DNA of 64,000 bases from Lysinibacillus fusiformis (GCF_016925635.1 NZ_CP070490.1:2238001-2302000), one strand, 5' to 3'; positions 50,947 through 60,388 are shown, numbered from the stretch's first letter. Notes: generated by a model from the sequence alone, not told the origin. Numbers and translations: made by a program.

Positions 50947-51993
50947 CTAAGTAGAAGCGATATTATGACGATCATAAGCAAAATCTAAGAGTAATGCTTG
51001 AAGTGTTTCATTATTACTAGCAAGATTGAGTTGTCGCTGTTTTCTCACTGCTCGTTCACTGCGAGCTTCGTGTAAAAGAAACTCCATAACAGCATTTTGG
51101 ATTTGTGATTGCTTCATTTTACGGCCAAGCCCTAGATGAATAAAGCCGTTGTGCTCCCGAGGGAAAGCATGTAAAAGCTCAGCTTCAGTTTGTGCAAGTG
51201 TAATGCATGGCACTCCGTAAGAGGCAATTTTATAAGGCGTATAGTTAGCATTACAAATAATGACATCTGCTTTAGGTAGTAGTTTGAGGAGTGCATTTTT
51301 ATCTCGAAGAATGGCAGTATTGCGACGACTAAGCACCATCATTTGTAAGTCATCCGTTGCATGGCGATAGCTGTCGTCGATCATAACTGTAATTTGTAGT
51401 GGTATTTGTAGTTGAGTTAAGTGTCGAAGTGTTCGATACGTTAAATTATGCTCGTCCCCATCCTCAAAAGCAACGACGATATGAGGCGGGTTTTCAGGTG
51501 TTTTACTGTCAGGAACGTCATCAAATTGTTGGTAGGCTTCTGGTAGGGCAAAAACAAAGCTTCCACCAAGATAATGCGATGGTAAATAATCTTTCACTTC
51601 TTGATAGAGTGCTAGTAATACACAATCACAGGCTTGGCCACCTTCACCAAAATCATCAAAGTGAATAATTGTTTTGCAGAAAGGTCGTAAATCCTCTACT
51701 TGCCAGCCTTCAGAATTCCGCCCATCTCTAACAATTAAATCAGGTTGAAGTCCTTTGATTTGCTTAGGCAATTCGTTAAAGTGATCAAATAAAATAGGAG
51801 AAATTCCTTCATTCATTAAAATTTGGATTCCGTCATTTGAAGGAGTCTTTACAAATATAAAAACCTTCTCATTCGTAAGTAGCTTAGCTAATGTTGAAAC
51901 CCGTTCAAAAGGATACAGCCCTTTATCAATACAGCTTTCAATAATGAAAACAATCGTTTTTTTTGGTTCAATTGCGTGTGTTTCTTTTTGCAA
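50947..51993 (-). CDS. PseG/SpsG-like GT-B-fold protein
   Basis: A 348-aa protein resembling the hydrolase family of pseudaminic/spore-coat sugar synthesis (PseG, SpsG), but divergent. The pattern runs 'GLYPFERVSTLAKLL' at the N-terminus, 'DLIVRDGRN', 'IIHFDDFGEGGQACDCVLLA' (PseG-like DDLG position), 'VAFEDGDEHNLTYRTLRHL' (in place of the glycine-rich GGSDPxNLT loop) and 'ICNANYTPYKIASYGVPCI'. Activity may therefore differ. The start is TTG 51993 with GGATGGG upstream; no better ATG is available. Alone, with no other sugar-nucleotide genes near. Confidence 0.65.
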   Translation of the reverse strand: MQKETHAIEPKKTIVFIIESCIDKGLYPFERVSTLAKLLTNEKVFIFVKTPSNDGIQILMNEGISPILFDHFNELPKQIKGLQPDLIVRDGRNSEGWQVEDLRPFCKTIIHFDDFGEGGQACDCVLLALYQEVKDYLPSHYLGGSFVFALPEAYQQFDDVPDSKTPENPPHIVVAFEDGDEHNLTYRTLRHLTQLQIPLQITVMIDDSYRHATDDLQMMVLSRRNTAILRDKNALLKLLPKADVIICNANYTPYKIASYGVPCITLAQTEAELLHAFPREHNGFIHLGLGRKMKQSQIQNAVMEFLLHEARSERAVRKQRQLNLASNNETLQALLLDFAYDRHNIAST

Positions 51994-52391
51994 ATGTATC
52001 CCATCCTTTCCTCTGTCTCTTTAAATTATGGCGAAGAAAGAGCAAGTATGTGTAAAATTTAGGATTTGATAATGAATGCCTCTAGAGGAATCTTCTAAAA
52101 TAGCTATCTTTAATCTGTTTTAATCATCAAAAAATGGTCGATATAGATAGTAAGGTCAATTGTAGGAAAGATACATACAAACTTGAAAGTCTTTATCTTG
52201 ATTCAGAAAAATTCCTCTACAAAAAGAGGAGAGATGATTGTTTATTTATCATCTAATGTGTCAAGATAAAGCCTACGCAGGATATCACGGATTTGGAAGG
52301 AGAGCTTGTAGAGCAAGCTCGAAAAAATCTGGATGCTTTTAGACTGAGACGTAATTGATACACTATCAATATGTAGAAGGACGGGAGAAAA
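51994..52391. other. intergenic region with a coding-like remnant
   Basis: About 400 bp between divergent genes. It contains a CCTCT/AGAGG mini-hairpin (52213-52230), a ribosome-site-like AGAGGAGAG followed by an 11-codon ORF at 52234, and the coding-like fragment annotated separately at 52257-52358. Otherwise featureless and AT-rich. Confidence 0.45.
52257..52358 (+). pseudogene. possible remnant of a small gene, about 33 codons
   Basis: An open stretch after a TAA, with no start codon, ending in a natural TGA 34 bp before the next gene. It encodes 'TQDITDLEGELVEQARKNLD' and a basic end (FRLRRN), unusually protein-like in composition for this AT-rich gap. An ATG with a good ribosome site sits at 52234 in another frame, so a frameshift could have split a 40-aa gene. 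Family not recognised. Confidence 0.35.
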
Positions 52392-53234
52392 ATGAGTATG
52401 CGTGCAGCGATTGTTGTAGGGGCGACTGGTTTAACTGGCTCTGCTCTGGTTGAACAATTATGTGAAAATGATGAGTATATTTCAGTAACAGTAATTGCAC
52501 GAAGAAAGCTAACTTTTACGCATCCAAAGTTAGAAGTGAAAATTCGTGATTTTGATAGAATAGAAGAAAACGATATTGGATTTGCTCATGAGTTGTATTG
52601 TTGCTTAGGTACAACCATCAAAAAGGCAGGCTCTCGTGATATGTTTGAAAAGGTAGATTTTGAATACCCATTAGCAATTGCTTCTTTAGCAAAAAAACGG
52701 GGAATCCCTCATTTTCTTGTGATTACGGCAATGGGAGCCAATGAGAGTTCTCCATTTTACTATAATCGGGTTAAAGGAAAACTTGAGCGTGATTTAGAGG
52801 AACTAGGTTTACAAAGACTTTCCATTATTCGACCCTCACTCTTAGTAGGGATTCGTGATGAATTTCGTTTAGGGGAAAAGGCGGGAGAAAAATTATTAAA
52901 GCTTGCACAGCCTATATTAATTGGACCTTTAAAACGCTCTAGAGCAATTGAAGCCACACAAGTAGCAAAGGCTATGATTATCATTGCCCTATACGGTAAA
53001 CAACAGCCAGTCACTATTTATCCATCAGACGAGTTGGCATCATTAGAGTATCCTGAAGTACCAGAAGAGGACGTTTCAAGAGAGATATTATTTAATTGGG
53101 ATAAGCTGAATGAAGGCGAGAAAGTAAATCGCGATGTTGTTATTAATCGAGATAAATATAAGCTTGAGGAAACGGTCATTGATAAGGAAGTCCATTTCCG
53201 ACATCGTGATCAGGATAATGAATTTAGGGATTAA
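52392..53234 (+). CDS. NAD(P)-binding oxidoreductase (TIP30/HTATIP2-like)
   Basis: A 280-aa atypical SDR. N-terminal 'AAIVVGATGLTGSALVEQL' is the nucleotide loop (about residues 5-23); 'VTVIARR' suggests NADP; 'ELYCCLGTTIKKAGS', 'HFLVITAMGANESSPFYYNR' with the Tyr-x-x-x-Lys pair ('YNRVKGK') and 'IIRPSLLVG' follow the HTATIP2-like order. The last ~60 residues are a very charged extension not usual in the family. GACGGGAG precedes the ATG. Substrate unknown. Confidence 0.85.
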   Translation: MSMRAAIVVGATGLTGSALVEQLCENDEYISVTVIARRKLTFTHPKLEVKIRDFDRIEENDIGFAHELYCCLGTTIKKAGSRDMFEKVDFEYPLAIASLAKKRGIPHFLVITAMGANESSPFYYNRVKGKLERDLEELGLQRLSIIRPSLLVGIRDEFRLGEKAGEKLLKLAQPILIGPLKRSRAIEATQVAKAMIIIALYGKQQPVTIYPSDELASLEYPEVPEEDVSREILFNWDKLNEGEKVNRDVVINRDKYKLEETVIDKEVHFRHRDQDNEFRD

Positions 53235-53349
53235 TTTTGTCGTTCCGTCTAAAGACTGAATTTATATCGATTGTCATACAATCCTTTCCGAGCCACTTTT
53301 CATTTGTTACAATATTATTGTAGAAGATGAATGTGGAGGCAAAGTAAAG

Positions 53350-53904
53350 ATGAAAATTTTACTCGTTGATGGCACTATGTTTGGTCGTAAAACTGGTGTT
53401 ATTTTAGAGCAAGTGGAGCAATATATTAAAGAATTAGATGCTAGTTTCGAGTTAGAAATGATGCATTTTAGTCAATATAAGCATCAAATTGTGGATGGTT
53501 CACCATTAAATGATGATATGAAAAAAATGATTCAACAATTTGAGGAAGCAGACGCTTACATTATTGCAACGCCTATTTTCCAAGCGTCCATTCCAGGTGT
53601 TTTGAAAAATGCTTTTGACTTCTTACACCCTAAAACGATGCGCTATAAGCCCGTATCCATTGTTGCAAATGGCGGCACATACCAGCATCATCTTGTAGTC
53701 GAAAATCAACTAAAACCTATTTTAGATTACTTCAGAGCCCTTGTTACGCCAAATTATGTATATACACATACATCACATTTTGATGCCGATAATAACATTG
53801 TCGATGAAGATGTTCATAATCGTTTACGTGAATTAGCTCGTGTATTTGTTCAATATTGTGAAATGAGCAAGAACTTGCCGAAGGAAACGATTGATCAACA
53901 TTAA
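53350..53904 (+). CDS. NADPH-dependent FMN reductase family protein
   Basis: A 184-aa flavodoxin-like reductase. 'LLVDGTMFGRKTGVILEQV' at the N-terminus is the phosphate-binding strand-loop. 'ADAYIIATPIFQASIPGVLK' and 'NAFDFLHPKTMRYKPVSIVA' are the FMN-ring and dimer blocks. Probably reduces FMN, quinones or azo compounds; not determined. GGAGGCAAAG precedes ATG 53350. It follows the TIP30-like gene by 115 bp; both are redox enzymes on the same strand. Confidence 0.88.
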   Translation: MKILLVDGTMFGRKTGVILEQVEQYIKELDASFELEMMHFSQYKHQIVDGSPLNDDMKKMIQQFEEADAYIIATPIFQASIPGVLKNAFDFLHPKTMRYKPVSIVANGGTYQHHLVVENQLKPILDYFRALVTPNYVYTHTSHFDADNNIVDEDVHNRLRELARVFVQYCEMSKNLPKETIDQH

Positions 53905-53908
53905 GATA

Positions 53909-53951
53909 GCCCTTGTACGGTGGTAAGAAATCACTGTGCAGGGGATTTTTC
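53909..53951 (+). terminator. terminator of the FMN reductase gene
   Basis: CCCTTGTACGGTG pairs imperfectly with CACTGTGCAGGG, then ATTTTTC. Confidence 0.72.
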
Positions 53952-54016
53952 TTTGTAAGTATTGTTTTAGGATGTGATAAAATAAAACTTTAGTGACTCA
54001 GGAAGGAGGGCTGCTC

Positions 54017-57000
54017 ATGCAGGACATCGCTTTACTAGAAAAACAACGCTGTAATCTTATTTTGACCAACAAGGCGAAGGAAGCGGTAGAGGAATGCTCA
54101 GCAAACGAGCATGCCTTTTTTGCGTTACAAAGATCTTTTACTGTCTATATTGAAAAACGAAAAGCAAAAACAGTTGGTGAAACCTTTTTATCCATCTATT
54201 TTAATGCGGAGGACAATGATAAATTAAACGATATTCTTGCTGAGAAAACGGTCATTATGGATTGTGTGTTGAAGGTGAAAGGATTGCTGGCAACCAATAT
54301 TCGATTTGTCCATATGCGTGGACCTATCAACACAAATCGTCGCTTAGCAGCCGCATTGCAATTTGTGACAAAGCCTAATAATGGAGCAGGTATTCCACTT
54401 GAGCTTCATACGAAAATAAGACAGCTACCGATAGCAGAAGAACGTACAGAGTATGTAAAAAAACGTATAGCCAGCTGGGAAGGCTATCTAAAAATTCAAG
54501 AACGAGATGCAACAATTGATGATATTCATACAGAATTTAAGCAAAGCTATTTCAATGAAGACTTCACACGCTTAACCATTGTATGCCCCTACATAAAGAG
54601 TAAAGAGTGGAAAAAGCTAGAGGGTTTAAGTGTAAACATTCAAGGAGTTCGTGGCGAAATAGGACAGGTTTTAAAGGCGAATGCAGGAAAGCAAACGGTT
54701 GAAATTGATTTAAAACCTTTCATACAGGACTTGGCTCGCAAGGATCAGCTGAACCTTCGTTCAAAACAAGCAAGCTTTAGTAATTTTGCAACATTAAGCC
54801 AAATTCGACGACTACGTAATGGTTATACAAAGCTAGAAAAGGGTGAGGCAGTAAACCCTAATTTAGAAACAATACTGTTTGAGCGACGTCCGACAGTTCG
54901 CGCTTCCAAGCTACAGGAAGATATTGAGTTTCACAATAATTTAAATGAATATCAACGACGAGCCGTTTTAGGCGCATTATCTGTTGAGGATTTATATGTC
55001 ATTCAAGGTCCACCTGGTACGGGGAAAACGACTGTTATTTCAGAGATTTGTCAGCAAAATGTTAAAGCAGGCTTAAAAACACTTGTTGCCTCACAGTCGA
55101 ATTTAGCAGTGGATAATGCATTAGGACGTTTGTTGTCCAATCAAGAAATACGAATTTTACGCTATGGTAGAACGGAAAGTATTGAGGAAGAGGGTAAAAA
55201 ATTTATAGAGGAAAATGTTGCGCTTCAGTGGCGTGAGCAGACACTTGCTGCGATTGAAGAAGCAATTACAATATTTCCAGAGCGTCAGCAAGAACTAGAA
55301 GCAAATCTTGTAAAAGCAAAAGATGAGCTAGCGAAATTAGAGCAATGGCTAGAGCAATTAACACAGGATATAGCCGCAAAAGAGCAGGCAGCTATTGAAG
55401 AACCTATTTTACAGCAGGAGATTCAAGCATTAAAAAAAGATTTGAAGGCTGCTAAAACAGAGCAACAAACATGTGAAGCGCAAAAAGAGCATTATGAGAA
55501 ACAGCTTGCTCAAATTGAGCCGATTGTACAGCAGCTTGAGCAGACACTTGCTGATTATCCTTCAGTCGAGCAACTACAGCATGCGATTCAGGAAACTTCA
55601 GAAAAGGTGGAACAACTAGAGGCTGCTGCTCAATATAAAGAACTGCAAGAGCAAAAGCACCAGTTAACACAGCAATTTGAAGAGATACAGCAGAAATATG
55701 ACATCGAAAGTAATCGTCTAGTCATCATGAAGGAAGCACAAAAGTATATATACACCTTAACCTCTTTTGAGCTTATCCAGCGTTTTTTACAATATTATCA
55801 AATTCGCCCCTCTCATGTACTTTCGCAGCAAATAGGGCGCTTGCAGCATTTGGAAGATGCAAAGGATTTAGAGGCATGGTCAACGATTAATGCTCGCCTT
55901 CAAAAAGCGATTGCCAAGCTAGAGGCTTTAGTTACACATGAAATCAAGGAACGTGCCCTTGCTAAAAGTAGATTACAGCCCGTCCAATCATTTTCGTTGC
56001 AAAACCTTACAGGGGTATTCGCTCAGCTAAACACGACGTTTCAAGATGGTCAAGCACCAGCAAATGATGTTATCGAAAGTTATTTGCTCGGGCTATATAT
56101 GCGACGTGATTTTGTTTGGCAAAAGGGAATAGCACTAAAGCAACAACAAGAGCATAAAGATCAGGAATACGAATCTTTTCGTAAAAATCTAGTAACTTTA
56201 ATTCATCAGGAGTGTGCAATAACTAGCTTTGATGTGCAAAGTTACCAGCGACAGCTCCAACCATTTTTACAGCATACTGAGCGTTTACAACAATTGGCAA
56301 ATACCTTTCGGATTACTGAGGAGCCAGAAGAATCTGTCGAGTATTTGAAGATTCTTGCCTCACAAGCTCGTGAGTCCCTTCAACAAGCGAAGAAGCAGCT
56401 TGAGGCAGTGGAACAGGCTAAAGTACAACTCGTTCCTAAACAAGCCTCTCTACAGACTGTCCAAACCAACTTACAGGAAGTAGAGCAACAGTTAACGCAA
56501 ATGGAAGAACAGATAAAAGACATTAATATAGCTGGATTAAAGAAAGAGAAGCAACTAACAGTTTATACAAAGCTTTTACAATCTACGCCAGAACGAACGG
56601 CTGAAGAGGTGAAGGAAGCTATTCAAGCTGCAAACCAAGCAATCGAAGCATTACAACGTCAGGAAAAACAGCTACCACTTCGCCAAAAACTACAAGAACA
56701 ATGGCGTGAAAAACTACAAAACGCAACAGAGTATGATTTAGATGAAATTCGAAAATTGTATGTGCGTCATGCGAACGTTATTGGTACAACATGCGTAGCT
56801 TCTGCCAGTAAAGAGTTTATGGAAAATTATCCGACCTTTGATGTAGTTATTATTGATGAAGTTTCAAAGGCAACACCACCAGAATTACTCTTACCAATGC
56901 TGAAGGGGAAAAAAGTTATTTTAGTAGGTGACCATCATCAGCTTCCACCATTACTTGGGGATGATACGCTGGAGGAAACACTAAAGGCAATGCTAGAAGA

Positions 57001-57799
57001 AAATCCAAACTTTGAAGGTGCACAGGAATTAAAAAATCTGTTGCGTGAATCATTATTTGAGCGTTTATTTAATAATTTGCCTCCAACACATAAGCAAATG
57101 CTAGCATTACAATACCGTATGCATGAGAAAATCATGCAAAGTATCACACCATTTTATGCGAAAGAAGAAAATGGCTTGCAATGTGGCTTGCCAGATTCAG
57201 ATGCAGCAAGGGATCATGGCTTAGAGGGTCAATTTGTAAAACGTGACGATCATTTACTATGGATTGATATTCCAACAGAGAAACCTTATTTAGAGGAGCA
57301 GGTAAAAGGTGGGACGAGTCGTTATAACGAAGGGGAATTACAAACGATTCGCCATATCTTATTAGATCTCAATGAGGCAGTGAAGGCGGCAAAAGAAGCA
57401 GGGCGTATGCCACACGATGCTCAGAAAAGCGTGGGTGTCATTAGTTTCTACGGTGAGCAGGTAAAGAAAATTAATCGCCTTCTTCAGCAAGAATTACAGC
57501 TACCACATCTGCAATTTAGAACAGGGACTGTCGATAAATTCCAAGGGATGGAAATGGATGTCATTTTAGTGAGTATGGTACGGAATACGCCTAAGGGTGG
57601 AGACATAGGCTTTGCCAGAGATTACCGTCGTTTAAATGTTGCTCTTTCTCGTGCCAGAGAGTTACTTCTACTTGTAGGAAGTGCCGATATGTTTGCAAAA
57701 CGTGCAAAACATCAAGAGACAAGAGAGATGTATATGAATTTATTAAAGACAGTAAAATCCTACGATGGCTTGCGTAATCATGAAGGATTGGTGATGTAG
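54017..57799 (+). CDS. large SF1 (UPF1/DNA2-like) helicase with a coiled-coil insertion
   Basis: A 1260-aa ATPase. Residues about 1-300 are an N-terminal domain without a recognised family. Walker A 'QGPPGTGKTTVISEI' is at 329-343. A long Gln/Glu-rich coiled coil (about 400-900) follows. The remaining motifs are 'VVIIDEVSKATPPELL' (about 940-955), 'ILVGDHHQLPPLLG', 'LALQYRMHEKI', 'GTVDKFQGMEMDVILVSMVR' (about 1170) and 'YRRLNVALSRARELLLLVG'. DEVSKA in place of DEAS/CQ is unusual but occurs in this branch. ATG 54017 has GGAAGGAGGG. The next gene starts 1 nt after its stop, so they are co-translated. Nucleic-acid repair or defence role is an inference. Confidence 0.87.
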   Translation: MQDIALLEKQRCNLILTNKAKEAVEECSANEHAFFALQRSFTVYIEKRKAKTVGETFLSIYFNAEDNDKLNDILAEKTVIMDCVLKVKGLLATNIRFVHMRGPINTNRRLAAALQFVTKPNNGAGIPLELHTKIRQLPIAEERTEYVKKRIASWEGYLKIQERDATIDDIHTEFKQSYFNEDFTRLTIVCPYIKSKEWKKLEGLSVNIQGVRGEIGQVLKANAGKQTVEIDLKPFIQDLARKDQLNLRSKQASFSNFATLSQIRRLRNGYTKLEKGEAVNPNLETILFERRPTVRASKLQEDIEFHNNLNEYQRRAVLGALSVEDLYVIQGPPGTGKTTVISEICQQNVKAGLKTLVASQSNLAVDNALGRLLSNQEIRILRYGRTESIEEEGKKFIEENVALQWREQTLAAIEEAITIFPERQQELEANLVKAKDELAKLEQWLEQLTQDIAAKEQAAIEEPILQQEIQALKKDLKAAKTEQQTCEAQKEHYEKQLAQIEPIVQQLEQTLADYPSVEQLQHAIQETSEKVEQLEAAAQYKELQEQKHQLTQQFEEIQQKYDIESNRLVIMKEAQKYIYTLTSFELIQRFLQYYQIRPSHVLSQQIGRLQHLEDAKDLEAWSTINARLQKAIAKLEALVTHEIKERALAKSRLQPVQSFSLQNLTGVFAQLNTTFQDGQAPANDVIESYLLGLYMRRDFVWQKGIALKQQQEHKDQEYESFRKNLVTLIHQECAITSFDVQSYQRQLQPFLQHTERLQQLANTFRITEEPEESVEYLKILASQARESLQQAKKQLEAVEQAKVQLVPKQASLQTVQTNLQEVEQQLTQMEEQIKDINIAGLKKEKQLTVYTKLLQSTPERTAEEVKEAIQAANQAIEALQRQEKQLPLRQKLQEQWREKLQNATEYDLDEIRKLYVRHANVIGTTCVASASKEFMENYPTFDVVIIDEVSKATPPELLLPMLKGKKVILVGDHHQLPPLLGDDTLEETLKAMLEENPNFEGAQELKNLLRESLFERLFNNLPPTHKQMLALQYRMHEKIMQSITPFYAKEENGLQCGLPDSDAARDHGLEGQFVKRDDHLLWIDIPTEKPYLEEQVKGGTSRYNEGELQTIRHILLDLNEAVKAAKEAGRMPHDAQKSVGVISFYGEQVKKINRLLQQELQLPHLQFRTGTVDKFQGMEMDVILVSMVRNTPKGGDIGFARDYRRLNVALSRARELLLLVGSADMFAKRAKHQETREMYMNLLKTVKSYDGLRNHEGLVM

Positions 57800-57800
57800 A

Positions 57801-58553
57801 GTGTCAAAATTACAGCAACGACTAATGCGTGAGCTTCAACAAAATCGCAATATTAAGATTGTCAAAATGGCTGAATGGTGTATCCCCATTCGGACTGTCG
57901 ATGTGACCTATGAGCCAGTTCGCCGTTCAACAATGGATGTCTTAATGACAATGCTTCTGCTTAGTATTCAGGAGGCTGATTTTGGCAACACACAGGAATT
58001 GAGTGAGCTATTGCTTGTGGATCCGTTATTTATTGAAGACTTGATTTCTTTAATGCTTCGAGTAAATCTTGTGAAGAACGAAGACGACTTCTATAGGCTA
58101 ACTGAAAAAGGACAGCAGCAGCTAGGACGAGGTATTTTTGAAGAAGAACTAGAGGAAGAAACCTCCACGCTTTACTTTAGTCCTTGCCATCAAGCATTTC
58201 TTACTGTCGATACGAATAATGATGAATATGATGAACTGCCAGAGCTCTATCGTTATATTGACAAAGAGGCTGAACAACAGGAACAGTTTGAGGAGTCCAT
58301 GGTGATAGCAGCATTACAGGAAGTGGATGAAGAAGAGGAAGGTAACTCGCAAAAAATCATCGCCAAAATTGTTCAAACAGAAGCGCAACAAATTAATGAT
58401 AGCCCATGTTTAGAATTTGTTCTTTATGATAAGGAGCAGGATATATTATTTGTACGAGTGTGGAATACATTGCTCAATCAATGGGATCATCATTTAGAGC
58501 AACAGCTTACAGACAAAGAACAGTTAACATGGCGTGAGCAATATTTGTCTTGA
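57801..58553 (+). CDS. helix-turn-helix partner of the SF1 helicase, unrecognised
   Basis: A 250-aa acidic protein, start GTG 57801. Residues about 45-115 look like a winged helix ('ELSELLLVDPLFIEDLISLM', then 'DFYRLTEKGQQQLGRGIF'). A mid-region (about 115-140, 'LYFSPCHQAFLTVDTNND') and a very acidic stretch (about 140-185) follow, then a beta-like C-terminal domain. I do not recognise a family. Near-overlap with the helicase gene argues for one complex or pathway. A terminator and repeat copy 6 follow. Confidence 0.7.
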   Translation: MSKLQQRLMRELQQNRNIKIVKMAEWCIPIRTVDVTYEPVRRSTMDVLMTMLLLSIQEADFGNTQELSELLLVDPLFIEDLISLMLRVNLVKNEDDFYRLTEKGQQQLGRGIFEEELEEETSTLYFSPCHQAFLTVDTNNDEYDELPELYRYIDKEAEQQEQFEESMVIAALQEVDEEEEGNSQKIIAKIVQTEAQQINDSPCLEFVLYDKEQDILFVRVWNTLLNQWDHHLEQQLTDKEQLTWREQYLS

Positions 58554-58578
58554 TTTAGCAGGAGTTCAAATACTAGAA

Positions 58579-58609
58579 CAAAAACGAACGTGTGTCGCGT
58601 TCGTTTTTT
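58579..58609 (+). terminator. terminator, left duplicate at repeat copy 6
   Basis: AAAAACGAACG pairs with CGTTCGTTTTT. The 31 bases 58579-58609 are identical to 59179-59209, exactly 600 bp away, and end one base before the repeat. Confidence 0.9.
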
Positions 58610-59178
58610 CATGTTGTTGCAAAATGATGATGTCAACGGCAGAAAAAGCAAGTTTGAAAGGTGATGGGTTGATTTCCGTTCCGCCAGCGTCCTTTCCAGG
58701 GGGCGTCCGAGGAGCCGCTTCACTCACTAGCGTTCGCTCCAGGGTCTCCTCTGTGACGCTAAATCCCCAAGGAGTGACGCTGGCTCCACTCCAATCAACC
58801 ATTCTGCAAAAGTGTCTTTTCCTTATCTTTCATACTAGCGGTAGCGATCAAAATAGCCCATGATTTGTATAATTAGAAAAAGGATAGGCTTTTATTTTCA
58901 ATGTAGAGAAGTGATGAATGACAACACCCCTCCATAAAATGAGTAGTGAACACCTTCACTTTATTTGAAAACCTTTGCTAAAAAGGTAACACTTTTGTGG
59001 GTTGGAGTGGAAGGCTACTTGACTCCCGTGGGATAGCGAGACAGGCGAGCCCCTACACGGAGCGGTAGCGGAGGAAGCGGCTCGGCGCTCGCCCACAGGA
59101 AAGCAAGTAGCCTGCAACGGAAATCCATTTTCACCTTTTACCAAAATTCTATTGATGGTTTTGTTTTTCAACACTAAG
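58610..59178 (+). mobile_element. terminator-flanked composite repeat, copy 6 (full length)
   Basis: 569 bp, the longest and most complete copy. It starts CATGTTGTTGCAAAA and ends TTTTTCAACACTAAG. Hairpin A spans about 58666-58800 and hairpin B about 58998-59136. The linker holds the conserved ACCTTTGCTAAAAAGGT mini-hairpin. Exact 31-bp terminator duplicates abut both ends, the clearest evidence for insertion with target duplication. Confidence 0.88.
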
Positions 59179-59210
59179 CAAAAACGAACGTGTGTCGCGT
59201 TCGTTTTTTT
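59179..59210 (+). terminator. right duplicate terminator at repeat copy 6
   Basis: Identical to 58579-58609, plus one more T. It starts at the base after the repeat. The 100 bp to the glycosyltransferase gene contain its promoter region. Confidence 0.9.
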
Positions 59211-59310
59211 GTTTTACACGATAAATTTACAAAGTTAGGTGATAATCGAAAAAACTTTTCGATAAAATATTGCATTAGCGCATATTACAACATTGTTAAG
59301 GAGGGGACAG

Positions 59311-60381
59311 ATGTTAACGATTAGTTTATGTATGATTGTTAGAAATGCACAATGTACGATTGAAAGATGCTTAGATTCGGTTCAGCACCTAGTAGATGAG
59401 ATCAACATCATTGATACGGGTTCAACTGATCGTACGAAAGATATTGTCCAAAATTTTACCTCTCGCATTTATGACTTTCCCTGGTGCGACCATTTTGCTA
59501 AAGCACGAAACTTTTCCTTTCAGCAGGCAACAAAAGACTATATTTTATGGCTCGATGCTGATGATATCATGACAAAGGAAGATCAACACAAGTTCAGTCA
59601 ACTAAGGCAATCGTTATATCCTTCTATTGATGCTGTAACAATGGATTATTATTTGACGCTTGATTGTGATGGAGAAGTGGAGTGTAGTGAACGAAAGTAT
59701 CGTCTAGTAAAAAGGGCGAATCATTTTCAATGGGAGGGTGCTGTCCATGAAAATTTAAGGGTGTCCGGGCAGTTCTATCATAGTGATATCGCTGTCACCC
59801 ATTTACCGTTAACACAAGATATTCATCGCAATATTCGTATTTATGAGGGATTAATAAAGGATGGGCAATCTCTTTCAGCAAGAGAAACATTTCATTATGC
59901 GAATGAACTAAAATTACATCAACGTTACCTAGAAGCTATTAATCAATACCATCTATTTTTGGATAGCAACTTAGGCACTACAGATGATCGCATTGATGCT
60001 TGTCTACATGTAGGGGAATGCTATCGACGTTTACATGATGATCAACAAGCACAGCAAGCTATTCTACAATCCTTCCTATATGATCGACCAAAGCCAGAAG
60101 CATGTTGCCGAATGGGCCAATTTTTTATGGAGCAATTAAAACATAAAGAGGCTATTTACTGGTACTCTCAAGCCTTGCAACAAGCTCCTGTCGACACAAT
60201 GACTATCCAAAAGCGGGCTTATTCAACATGGATTCCTCATTTACAATTAAGTCTGCTATATAGAGAGTTACGGTTATTTGAAAATGCCTATCAGCATAAT
60301 CTAGAGGCACAAAAATGGAAACCGCATCATCAGGAAATAATTAATAATGAAAAATATTTACTTAGTCAATTAAAGATATAA
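59311..60381 (+). CDS. family 2 glycosyltransferase with TPR-like C-terminus (SunS-like)
   Basis: A 356-aa protein. The N-terminal GT2 domain (about residues 1-170) starts 'LTISLCMIVRNAQCTIERCL', has 'INIIDTGSTDRTKDIV' and the metal-binding DxD in 'ILWLDADDIM' (about 79-88), then 'HFQWEGAVHENL'. Residues about 190-350 are helical TPR-like repeats ('YLEAINQYHLFLD', 'KEAIYWYSQALQQAP'). The arrangement resembles SunS-type glycosyltransferases that modify peptides or proteins. No bacteriocin gene is next to it. Start ATG 59311 has AAGGAGGGG. It lies alone between repeat copies 6 and 7. Confidence 0.87.
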   Translation: MLTISLCMIVRNAQCTIERCLDSVQHLVDEINIIDTGSTDRTKDIVQNFTSRIYDFPWCDHFAKARNFSFQQATKDYILWLDADDIMTKEDQHKFSQLRQSLYPSIDAVTMDYYLTLDCDGEVECSERKYRLVKRANHFQWEGAVHENLRVSGQFYHSDIAVTHLPLTQDIHRNIRIYEGLIKDGQSLSARETFHYANELKLHQRYLEAINQYHLFLDSNLGTTDDRIDACLHVGECYRRLHDDQQAQQAILQSFLYDRPKPEACCRMGQFFMEQLKHKEAIYWYSQALQQAPVDTMTIQKRAYSTWIPHLQLSLLYRELRLFENAYQHNLEAQKWKPHHQEIINNEKYLLSQLKI

Positions 60382-60388
60382 ATCTTTC

